A DNA stretch of 45,490 nt, from positions 1-45,490 of the forward strand of contig JACQWK010000649.1 in assembly GCA_016209525.1 (NCBI GenBank), in the 5' to 3' direction. The stretch is from Verrucomicrobiota bacterium. GTDB taxonomy: Bacteria > Verrucomicrobiota > Verrucomicrobiia > Limisphaerales > SIBE01. Under the pieces are notes generated by a model. The model was not told the origin of the DNA, did not search any database, and saw only the letters and a program-made list of their open reading frames with translations. Shown here piece by piece: positions 15,557 to 23,634 of this stretch (positions are counted from its first letter, which is position 1; the number at the start of each line of letters is the position of its first letter). Made by a program: the position numbers and the translations under genes.

Positions 15557-16693
15557 TCACGGGACGGGCTCCCCGAAAACCACCCCTGCGAGGTGGTGCG
15601 CGATCTGGCCGGAAACGGCAAATTGGTAGTTGCTCAGGACAATCACCACCACCTTGTCCAAAGGATACCGTTCAATGAACGTCGAGAAACCGCTGATTCC
15701 CCCGCCGTGTTCGGCGCACTTCCGTCCGAACCGCTGGCGAATGACCCATCCGTAGCCGTAACCGCCTTTTTCCGGCGTGAACATGGCCTCCAGGCTTTTC
15801 TTGGAGACAAAGCGGTTGCGATCGAGCGCCTGGTTCCACACCAGAAGGTCCTCGACAGTCGAGTAGAGCGCTCCGGCGGCGTGCGGCGTGTCCATTTCGA
15901 AGTAAACGCAGTTTGCTAATTGGCCGTCGCGCTTGGCGTATCCAGAAGCTCGGTGTCTGAGGACCATCCATGGGTGGTCGTACCCGCTGTTCTCCATTCT
16001 CAAGGGCTTGAAAATTCTCTCCCGCAGGAAGGACTCGTAACTTTGGCCGGACGCGCGTTCGATGATGTAGCCCAAAAGCACGTAACCCGAATTCGAGTAT
16101 TTGAAACGGCTGCCTGGATCGAATTCGAGCGGTTTATCGCGAAATCGATTCACCGTATTCGTAACCGTGGTCGGCAGGCGTTCGAACTGCTCGTTGTCCG
16201 GGAACTCGGTGAAACCGGGAATCCCGGATGAATGAGTCAACAGGTGGTGGATGGTGATAGGCTTCCAGGCTTCAGGGCAATCGGGAACATGCCGGCAGAC
16301 AGGGTCCCGAACACTCAGCTTGCCGTCTTCCTGCAAGAGCAAAATCGACATGGCCGTAAACTGTTTCGTCAGCGAGCCCAGGCGGAACTTGGTTTGCGGC
16401 GTGTTCGGAATCTCGTGTTCGCGGTTCGCGAGACTGTAGCCTTGGCTGACGAGCACTTCGCCATCTCGCGCGATGAGGATCGAGCCGCTGAATTGGCCTG
16501 CTTTGGCCAACTTCTCCATGTAACGGTTCACCTTGGAGGAGAGATCTTCGTCGTCAGACGCCGCGAGGCAAACAACCGCGACCTGTAAGACGAAGAGCCC
16601 TTTCCAAATCTGATGGAAAACCTGAGAGACACGGCTTTCCGTGAACCGACGAACCGGAGCGCGGGCGGTTCGCCCGCGAGTTTCGGAGTTCAT
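15557..16693 (-). CDS. Serine hydrolase, class C beta-lactamase/D-alanyl peptidase family
   Basis: The protein carries the three active-site signatures of penicillin-binding-like serine hydrolases: SLTK (nucleophile serine at about residue 107 from the chosen start), YSN in FKYSNSGYVLL, and HGGG in place of KTG near the C-terminus. In many bacteria this Beta-lactamase family (Pfam PF00144) comprises esterases or peptidases rather than true beta-lactamases. A hydrophobic segment (GLFVLQVAVVCLAAS) before the domain suggests export. The ORF track extends to 17266, but that region translates palindromic repeats. ATG 16693 itself lies inside a family E repeat, so the native start may be later (no ATG, GTG or TTG lies between it and the leader) or lost. 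Substrate unknown. Confidence 0.83.
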   Translation of the reverse strand: MNSETRGRTARAPVRRFTESRVSQVFHQIWKGLFVLQVAVVCLAASDDEDLSSKVNRYMEKLAKAGQFSGSILIARDGEVLVSQGYSLANREHEIPNTPQTKFRLGSLTKQFTAMSILLLQEDGKLSVRDPVCRHVPDCPEAWKPITIHHLLTHSSGIPGFTEFPDNEQFERLPTTVTNTVNRFRDKPLEFDPGSRFKYSNSGYVLLGYIIERASGQSYESFLRERIFKPLRMENSGYDHPWMVLRHRASGYAKRDGQLANCVYFEMDTPHAAGALYSTVEDLLVWNQALDRNRFVSKKSLEAMFTPEKGGYGYGWVIRQRFGRKCAEHGGGISGFSTFIERYPLDKVVVIVLSNYQFAVSGQIAHHLAGVVFGEPVP

Positions 16694-17195
16694 CCCGAAG
16701 GTGCGGGCGAGCCGCCCGCGCTCCGATCCGATCGTCGGTTCAAGGCTCCAATGCTCGACTTCGTGATCGTTGAGTCTCTCCATGAACCGACCCACCCCTG
16801 CACTCCTCCCAGGAGGGGAACCTGCAATCGGCGCACGCAACGTAGCTCCCCTCCTGGGAGGGGAAGGGGTGGGTTCATGGTCCCAATGCGCGCCAAATTT
16901 GGCGTGGGGGGTTTCCACGAACATGATTGTCTTCGTCGTGTTCATGACACTCTTGGAGCAACGGTAATCGGTCAGTCTGGCCCAGCGAGAGAGCGGCCAT
17001 TTCGTAGCGCAGATTTTCAATTTGCTGTGTCGCAGAATTGCATTCTGCGGACGCCTTGAATTTTCGACCACTCCCTCAGTCTCGAACGTCCAGCCGAGTG
17101 CAACTCGGCGATACAGCAGATTGAAAATCTGCGCTACACCCGGCAAGACTGAGGCCGTACAAGGAACGTAACCACCCAGTCGCAAGGCAACAAGA
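16655..17195. repeat. Repeat-rich intergenic block (families E, B-like and C)
   Basis: 16655-16726 pairs GGAGCGCGGGCGGTTCGCCC with GGGCGAGCCGCCCGCGCTCC. 16786-16881 pairs CACCCCTGCACTCCTCCCAGG with CTCCTGGGAGGGGAAGGGGTG. 17004-17137 is a family C element with ends GTAGCGCAGATTTTCAATTTG and its inverse CAGATTGAAAATCTGCGCTAC, enclosing CAGAATTGCATTCTG. No gene is supported between the serine hydrolase start and the GTG at 17196. Confidence 0.75.
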
Positions 17196-19913
17196 GTGAA
17201 CTCGCATTTCGATATTTTTGTGCGCTTCTTCGGGGCAGTGCATTCGGAAGTCGTCGGTGAGTTCACGGCAGCGGCGGGCGGCGAGACGCGCGTCCTCTAC
17301 GGCGGGCGAGCCGCCTGCCGCGACGGACAAATTCTGGATGCGCGCCCGGTCAAATGCCACTTGAACTTCTGGTTCAATTGCGCAGGCTCCAGGAGGATTG
17401 TTGATGAACCGATTTCCCAGCGTAGAGCAGGCTTCCAGCCTGCCTGTGATGGGTGGTTTCTTGAACCAAAAGCAGACCGGCAAGACGCCTGTCCTATTTC
17501 TCGAGCAGGCTCGGTCTGGTTTCTGATTCTCACACTGGGCGGAATCGGACTGTGGATTTACTTGAAATACCGGATCGCATTCTATGAATCGGCGCTGTTG
17601 CTGGTTTTCCTGCTGCACGTGTTGTTGAAGATCTGGTTCACGGGCGAGACGTGCCACCGCTGGATCGAGGACCGCCGGTGCGGCGCGCTTGAATTGCTGC
17701 TTTGTGCGCCGATTCCAGTCGAAGCACTGATCCGGGGGCAGAGCCTGGCACTTCGCCGGCAATTCGCTTGGCCCATCGCGGCCACTTTCGGCCTCACGCT
17801 CTTCGCGTGGCTGGGAATCGTCGAGGCGGCAGGCCGCGGCTCGTCCTCCCAAACCGGCCGGGACGGGCTTCTGGCAAGCCTGCCGGTCTTGATGGCAGAT
17901 TTCGCGGCCCTGCGTTGGGTCGGAATGTGGCTCGGACTGACGGCGCGCGGCTTCAACCGAGCGATCGCAGGCACATTAATTCGCGTTCTCGGGCTCCGGT
18001 GGCTGGCTTATTCGTTGCTTGCCGCGGCTGCGCTTGTTTGGGTCTGGATTGGCCACCGCCAGTTGCCATTCCTCGCGCGGCCTTATTGCTGGCTAACGGT
18101 GGCCTTGGGATTCGATCTGATGCTCGTCTGGTCAGCGCGGCGGAATTTCCTGCGATTCTTGCGGACGATTGCGGCCAGCCCGTCGGATTGGAGGAGCGCC
18201 GTGGAGGAGTCCCGGGCCCTCGCCGCCGGAGTCGATCAACCTCGGCCTGCCGATCCTTCCAACCTTGGATCAAAGAGCCGGATGACTGCTTCCTCCCCCT
18301 CTCCTCCATCAGATGGAGGAGAGGGCCGGAGAGAGGAGGGCAATTTGGAGCCGCTTGAGCCGGCCCTTCTCCCCTCCCCTCAACGATCGCCGTGGGGAAA
18401 GGGAGAACTTCAATGCGTCGTCTCGAGATCACTTGATTCGGCGGCGGCGACACATGCCCCGCGGCTAGAGACAACAATTCCAGACGGATCTCCAGATTCC
18501 AGCCGTCTGCAGCGCAAATCATCTCGAATCAGAGGATGGGCAAGAAACCGCAAGTTGAATTGGGCCGTAACGTCCATGCTCATTCTGGTCTTGTCCGGCG
18601 GCGGTTATCGCTACTGGCTCAAGCGAGAAATCGCGAACCGATTGAGCGCGCTGCAAAAGGCAGGGATTCCGACGACTTTGGATGAATTGGACCGAGCCCG
18701 GCCCCCGTTCACGAACGCCGTGAATGCAGCCGAGGTGCTGGAACGTGCCTTTTCTCAATCGATGCCATTTCACATGCTCCCGCCGTGGGTTTTTCCAAAC
18801 CTTCCAGGATTTGGCGCTCCCTTGGCCAACCCTCAGCATTGGCTCCAGAGCAGTACTAAACAGGCCATGACGACCGCTCTGTCCTCCAACGAAACGGCTC
18901 TGGCGGTCGTTCGCGAAGCCCCATCGTTGCGAGCAGGCCGGTATGCTCAGGCCCGGAAGTCAGGAGGCGGACGTGCTCCTCCGCAGTTCGAAGCCCTCTG
19001 GACAATCAGCCGCCTGCTGTATTACGAAATCCTGCTCCGTGCTGAGGATGGAGACATTGAGGCTGCGCTATCATCGTTGCATCGCTTGCTCGAGCTTGGG
19101 CATTCGTTGGACCATGAATCTGCCTTGGGACTTGGTTACATGCGGATATTCTCCTTTGAAATGGCTTTCAACGCTATGCCATGGTTGCTGACTCACCATT
19201 TCGTTCCGGAGCCGGAGATCTTTTTTTTCCAGAAAGAACTCCTGGAGGCCGGGAGGAGCCTGGATCTGCGGCAAGCGTTGATCGGGGAGCGATGCTTGGG
19301 ACTGGAATGGTTTCGATCACCGCCGACTCTGCACCACCTCATCCGGCCGGGCGGACCGGGAACATGGCAAGTCATCGGAATGCAGGTGCGAAGTCAAGTG
19401 CGTCGTTTGATCGGTGCTGATGATCGCGACTTTGTTTTCTATTTGGACACCATGGCGGAGTTCACACGCCTGGCGGAGCAGCCATGGCCGGAACGATTCC
19501 GACGAGCGGAACAGCTCGTCGCCGCCAATCCCGGACCGGTTCATCCCGGTTCACCTCCGCAACCGTTGCCCTTTAGCTCGAAGTATGTGTTTGAAACTTT
19601 GATTGTGCCCACCGCAATCCTGGAAGCGCGCCGCCGTGCTACGCTGGCTGGACTGGCCATTGAGCGCTTCCGCCGCCGGCACTCCGGAAGATTGCCCGAC
19701 AAGCTGGAGTCGCTCATCCCGGCTTTCATCTCGGAAGTACCCGCGGATCCATTCGATGGCCGGCCCATCCGGTATAAGCGTTTGGCCGCCGGCTACCGTG
19801 TTTACAGCGTCGACCGCGATGGACGCGACAACGGAGGCGTCGAACCGGACAGGAACCTGATGCCGATGCCGGCGATGCTGGAGAGCGATGTCACATTTTC
19901 GGTGGAGAGATGA
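17196..19913 (+). CDS. Chimeric ORF: ABC-2 permease remnant joined to a PVC hypothetical membrane protein
   Basis: The 905-codon frame is open but composite. Residues 1-105 translate repeat sequence. Residues 106-330 are hydrophobic and contain ETCHRWIEDRRCGALELLLC, the style of the C-terminal half of Verrucomicrobia ABC-2 permeases; the N-terminal half of such a permease is missing. Residues about 360-445 again translate repeats (family B at 18290-18415). From about 453 a membrane anchor (WAVTSMLILVLSGGGY) leads into a 440-residue domain ending ALAIERFRRRHSGRLPD...PADPFDGRPIRY...VYSVDRDGRDNGG, a tail common in PVC hypothetical proteins. ATG 18576 or TTG 18555 would give that protein alone. 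I consider two ancestral genes joined by repeat insertion the best reading. Confidence 0.62.
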   Translation: MNSHFDIFVRFFGAVHSEVVGEFTAAAGGETRVLYGGRAACRDGQILDARPVKCHLNFWFNCAGSRRIVDEPISQRRAGFQPACDGWFLEPKADRQDACPISRAGSVWFLILTLGGIGLWIYLKYRIAFYESALLLVFLLHVLLKIWFTGETCHRWIEDRRCGALELLLCAPIPVEALIRGQSLALRRQFAWPIAATFGLTLFAWLGIVEAAGRGSSSQTGRDGLLASLPVLMADFAALRWVGMWLGLTARGFNRAIAGTLIRVLGLRWLAYSLLAAAALVWVWIGHRQLPFLARPYCWLTVALGFDLMLVWSARRNFLRFLRTIAASPSDWRSAVEESRALAAGVDQPRPADPSNLGSKSRMTASSPSPPSDGGEGRREEGNLEPLEPALLPSPQRSPWGKGELQCVVSRSLDSAAATHAPRLETTIPDGSPDSSRLQRKSSRIRGWARNRKLNWAVTSMLILVLSGGGYRYWLKREIANRLSALQKAGIPTTLDELDRARPPFTNAVNAAEVLERAFSQSMPFHMLPPWVFPNLPGFGAPLANPQHWLQSSTKQAMTTALSSNETALAVVREAPSLRAGRYAQARKSGGGRAPPQFEALWTISRLLYYEILLRAEDGDIEAALSSLHRLLELGHSLDHESALGLGYMRIFSFEMAFNAMPWLLTHHFVPEPEIFFFQKELLEAGRSLDLRQALIGERCLGLEWFRSPPTLHHLIRPGGPGTWQVIGMQVRSQVRRLIGADDRDFVFYLDTMAEFTRLAEQPWPERFRRAEQLVAANPGPVHPGSPPQPLPFSSKYVFETLIVPTAILEARRRATLAGLAIERFRRRHSGRLPDKLESLIPAFISEVPADPFDGRPIRYKRLAAGYRVYSVDRDGRDNGGVEPDRNLMPMPAMLESDVTFSVER
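18290..18415. repeat. Family B palindromic repeat inside the chimeric ORF
   Basis: CCCCCTCTCCTCCATCAGATGGAGGAGAGGG and, 60 bp on, CTTCTCCCCTCCCC with GGGGAAAGGGAGAA form two hairpins. They are translated in frame as SPSPPSDGGEGRREEG and LPSPQRSPWGKGE, low-complexity sequence that does not fit either flanking protein. Confidence 0.7.
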
Positions 19914-19922
19914 AACGCCCGG

Positions 19923-22900
19923 CTAAGGGACGACTAATCGATAAAACTTCCGGGGCTCCACAGTCTGCGTGGTGAAGGTGCCGGACGGACTTCCTGCCAC
20001 GTCGCGCCAAGGTCCCGTCACGTCGGACGCCTCCTGCAATTTGCCGCCACCGGTCCACGTGATCGTCAGTGTCGTGCCGTTGAGGACCGGCTTGCCAAAG
20101 ACAGGTTTGGGCGCTTCTGCGGGCAGCGCGGCAACATCCACAAAGGCGATCTTGTTGTTCGACGCCGTCGGACCATTGCTCAAGCTTAACCTGCCGTCGT
20201 TCACGGTGACTATTCCCGTCCCTTCGAAGAAGCGAATCGTCGCCGTCGGAGTGCCGCGGACGATGGTGACGCCTTCCGCTTGCAGGTCATATACGCTGTC
20301 TTGATTGTCGGGATCGCCTGAGACGGCAAACACGCTATAGCGGCCGTTGGGCACCTCAATCTCCCACACACGTCCCGCAGGAAGGGGCGACGTTTTCTGC
20401 ATGTGATTAAGGGTGTCGTAACGCTTGTCCGGAGAATTGACAGAGTTTCGTTCGCGGGCATGCTGGGTGTTGTCGTCGTCCCAACCATATTTGTATCCGT
20501 TCCCTCGGTCGCCAAAGACTTCGCCGACATCTGCCCAATAGCCCGCCGGCGTCGTCGCTGTGGCCGCCTGGAAATTGATGCTGATGAGTTTTCCGACGAC
20601 GATTCTGACCGGTTTGGAGACCGTGCTGCGATTGTTGGCATCCGTTGCGATGGCGGTCAGAGTATAACGGCCCGGATTGGGGTTGCTCCACACCGCGCGG
20701 AACGGAGCGGCTGTCGCTTCTCCGATCTTGTTCGTCGCCGCGTAGAAAAACTCGACTTTGCTAATCTTCCCTCCTGTGACCGCCGCGTCCGCCGTCAGAG
20801 TGACAGTAGCCGGGAGGTTGGGGAACGAAGCGTCATCGGCCGGGCTCGTCAGGGTGACCGTGGGCAGCGAGAACTGCGGTGTGATGACCACGCCGTACAT
20901 GTTCTGGCCCGCGTTATCCGCCTGGAAAAGAGAGAACGTGCCCGCCGGAACGTTCTTGCCGTAAACCGATGACCATTGGTTGATGGCAACACCGGGGCCG
21001 GCGCCATCACCACCCTCGTCCACGCCCACTTCGTCCGGAAGTGTCGGATCTGCTGTCCGGTTCAATCCATTCGTCACAGGCGTCCAGCCGTTGTCCAAAA
21101 GCCAGCTCATGCTTCCGGTGGAGAAGTCGGGCGGGCTGGCTCCGTCGCTGTCCCCCAGGCGATTATCGACGAGCACATACACGCGCGCCGGTTCGGCGAC
21201 GGTGACCTCCAATTGGTAGGAAGCATTATCTCGATTGTCGTTGCCGCTCATGATGTATTCGCCACCGGCGAGGTAGTTGGGCAGCGGAATCGTCGGCGTC
21301 GCGCCATTCCATTGGTGGAGTCGGTCCACGTAGGCGGGCACATCCTCGCCGAAGCGCGGAACCGTGAGCGGCGTGAGGAACTCACCGGCGACGCCGTTGC
21401 TGAACGTAACGCCGGTCCATTTGGCCGTCACCGTATCGGTGGCTTCGTCATCGCCGCCGCTTTCGACCACTTTCGTGATGTTCGGAATGAACGGCACCGT
21501 CTTGAACGTCCATTGATGCGTGAACGAAGCGCCCGCGGCGTCCTTGAAGCTGAGGTTTGCCGTGAAGGTCGAGTTGATCGCGAGCGGTCCCGGAGGATCA
21601 TACGCCACCAGAACGCCGTCGGCGGTCGGCGAAACCGTCGCCGCGCTGGTCACATTGTTCCCATTCAGACTGAGCGTCACGCTGCCAGGCGTCACTGTCG
21701 CCGTGCCGTTGACCAGATACGCTTTGACGACCGCATCGACTCCGACATTAACCGCGTTCGAGGCCGGTGAAACGTCGCTGACGTAAGCTGGACGAGCCGC
21801 CGCACTCGCCGGCACAAACAGGAGAAAATTCAACTGGGCACTTGCGTCCGCCCCCGGAAGCGCGGTCAGTCTCAAAGTGGCGGCTCCTGAGAGCGCCATC
21901 GCGACAGGATTTCCCGAAACATCGGCCAATGGCACATAGGTGAATGGCGTCGCGCTCGCCGTCGCAGGAACAGCGAATCTGCCGACCGCGAATGGCGTCT
22001 GACTGGTGCCGCTCGGGTCGCCGCTAATTTTGTCCAGGCGCAGTCGTGAACTGCCGCCGCCCGACGCGCGCAGATAAATGTTGTAGGTATTGTTGTTAAA
22101 GGCACGGGTGTAGTTCAGCCAATCGCCCGCGGTCATTTGGGTCACTTGATAATCCGTGCCGCTGGCAAAACCCGGGCGCGCTCCGTCGTTCAATGCCGCC
22201 AATCCGACGTAATCGCCAGGTCGGTATTGGGTCGCCGCGGTTGTCGTGTTCTCATCGTGATAATCGGCTTCGGGCTTGCCGGTCAGGTTGGCGTAACCGG
22301 CCGGTTTCGGCGCCGTCAGCGACTTGCCGCCGTCGTAGTTGTAATCCTCTGCGTCAATCGCCACGGCGGTGCTCGCGCTGAAGGTGTCAAAACTAAAGAG
22401 GTTGGTCGTCGCGCGGCCGGCCTGATCCGACACCACGATGCGCGCGGTGTAGATCGTGTCGGGCTTGAGACTGTTGTAAGAGACTGTTCGGCTCGCGGAA
22501 GTTCCCCCAAGGACCACGCCCGTTGAGACGTCGGTTCCGTTGAGCTCCAGTTTGACGTTGGCGGCCTCAATGCGATTGGGAGCGGTCGTCGTCGCGGAGA
22601 AATTCAAGCCGCTGGCGGCGTCGTGGAAGATGACATTGTTGGTGGGGTTCAGGCTGGCGATTTGCGGCGGATTGCTGACCGACCCCGGAAGCCCCTTGAC
22701 GACGATGCCGAACATGTTTCCGGTGCCGAGGCCCGGTTCATAAATCGTGAGCGTGCCTGCCTTGACTGTTTTTGAGAAAACCGAAGAGTAATTATTGATC
22801 GCCGCTCCCGGCCCTACGCCATCACCGCCTTCATCAACTCCAACTTCATCCGGAATGGCCGGGTCGGCCGTCCGATTCCAACCCGTCATGACCGGAGCGT

Positions 22901-23411
22901 AACCTTCCGTGGCTACCCAATTCATCGTGGTCCAATCGCTCGGCAGCGCGCTGCTTTCGGGTGGATTAGCCCCGCTGCCGTCGGTCAGCCGGTTGTCGAT
23001 GAGCAAATAAACCGTCGCGGGTTCCGAAAGCGTGATTTCCAGAACCAGCGAATAATTATCCTTATTGTCGTTGCCGATCATGATGTACTCGCCGCCGGCC
23101 AAATAGTTCGGCAAAGGCAGCGCCGCAGTCGCGCCGTTCCACTGGTGGAGTCGATCGACGTAAGCCGGCACGTCCTCGCCGAAACGCGGAACGGTGTACG
23201 GAGTGAGGAATTCACCGGCGATGCCGTTGCTGAACGACACGCCGGTCCATTTCGCTGTGATGGTATCGGTGGCTTCGCCATCGCCTCCGGTCTCGATCAC
23301 ATTGGTGATGATGGGAAGGGTGTGGAGTGAAAAGGATGATAGAGCCGTCAATGCGGCGCAAAGAAGTGTTCGGGTTGGAATGAAGATGCCGTATTTCAGT
23401 TTCATGCTCAT
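19923..23411 (-). CDS. Large exported multidomain protein with a duplicated module, Ig-like and carbohydrate-binding-like domains
   Basis: The 1162-residue product starts at ATG 23411 (AGGA seven bases upstream) with a signal peptide ending near SLHTL. A module of about 215 residues appears twice, at about 33-250 and 640-860: both copies share KWTGV.FSNG.AGEFLTP, PRFGEDVPAYVDRLHQWNGA, NYLAGGEYI and PDEVGVDEGGDG.GPG. Between them lie an Ig-like segment and a CBM6-like stretch (AVAIDAEDYNYDGG). After copy 2 come a bacterial Ig domain (LTSPADDASFPNLPATVTL) and a malectin-like region. The C-terminus GKLQEASDVTGPWRDVAG...FYRLVVP is a domain often ending Verrucomicrobia exported proteins. It is probably extracellular and may bind glycans; no catalytic domain is recognised. 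Confidence 0.88.
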   Translation of the reverse strand: MSMKLKYGIFIPTRTLLCAALTALSSFSLHTLPIITNVIETGGDGEATDTITAKWTGVSFSNGIAGEFLTPYTVPRFGEDVPAYVDRLHQWNGATAALPLPNYLAGGEYIMIGNDNKDNYSLVLEITLSEPATVYLLIDNRLTDGSGANPPESSALPSDWTTMNWVATEGYAPVMTGWNRTADPAIPDEVGVDEGGDGVGPGAAINNYSSVFSKTVKAGTLTIYEPGLGTGNMFGIVVKGLPGSVSNPPQIASLNPTNNVIFHDAASGLNFSATTTAPNRIEAANVKLELNGTDVSTGVVLGGTSASRTVSYNSLKPDTIYTARIVVSDQAGRATTNLFSFDTFSASTAVAIDAEDYNYDGGKSLTAPKPAGYANLTGKPEADYHDENTTTAATQYRPGDYVGLAALNDGARPGFASGTDYQVTQMTAGDWLNYTRAFNNNTYNIYLRASGGGSSRLRLDKISGDPSGTSQTPFAVGRFAVPATASATPFTYVPLADVSGNPVAMALSGAATLRLTALPGADASAQLNFLLFVPASAAARPAYVSDVSPASNAVNVGVDAVVKAYLVNGTATVTPGSVTLSLNGNNVTSAATVSPTADGVLVAYDPPGPLAINSTFTANLSFKDAAGASFTHQWTFKTVPFIPNITKVVESGGDDEATDTVTAKWTGVTFSNGVAGEFLTPLTVPRFGEDVPAYVDRLHQWNGATPTIPLPNYLAGGEYIMSGNDNRDNASYQLEVTVAEPARVYVLVDNRLGDSDGASPPDFSTGSMSWLLDNGWTPVTNGLNRTADPTLPDEVGVDEGGDGAGPGVAINQWSSVYGKNVPAGTFSLFQADNAGQNMYGVVITPQFSLPTVTLTSPADDASFPNLPATVTLTADAAVTGGKISKVEFFYAATNKIGEATAAPFRAVWSNPNPGRYTLTAIATDANNRSTVSKPVRIVVGKLISINFQAATATTPAGYWADVGEVFGDRGNGYKYGWDDDNTQHARERNSVNSPDKRYDTLNHMQKTSPLPAGRVWEIEVPNGRYSVFAVSGDPDNQDSVYDLQAEGVTIVRGTPTATIRFFEGTGIVTVNDGRLSLSNGPTASNNKIAFVDVAALPAEAPKPVFGKPVLNGTTLTITWTGGGKLQEASDVTGPWRDVAGSPSGTFTTQTVEPRKFYRLVVP

Positions 23412-23634
23412 ACAATGGTCCTAGGACGAGTTCAGACGCAACGGGGTTACTATGTCCGTTCGAATTCGAGAGGTGTGTTGACTTCAGTCAAGCGGCGTTG
23501 GTCCAATCCGAAATTCGAAGCAAATCCTGACGCCCTGGTCCGCATTGCGTCGCTGAACCGGAGCGCCGATCTCCGATCCGGCGCGAATCAGTGCGCGCTG
23601 AGAATCGCGCCGGGTCGGAGATCGGCGCTCCGTG
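23412..23634. repeat. Intergenic region with inverted repeat, family D (copy 2)
   Basis: At 23558-23633 GGAGCGCCGATCTCCGATCC and CGGGTCGGAGATCGGCGCTCC are inverted arms around about 30 bp. The element ends right at the stop codon of the neighbouring VCBS-repeat gene and may serve as its transcript end. The promoter side of the 19923-23411 gene is the other half of this interval; nothing else is seen. Confidence 0.7.

Noticed and set aside
16694-17266. N-terminal 191 codons of the serine hydrolase ORF
   Set aside because: The translation is made of palindromic repeats (families B, C and E), not protein-like sequence.
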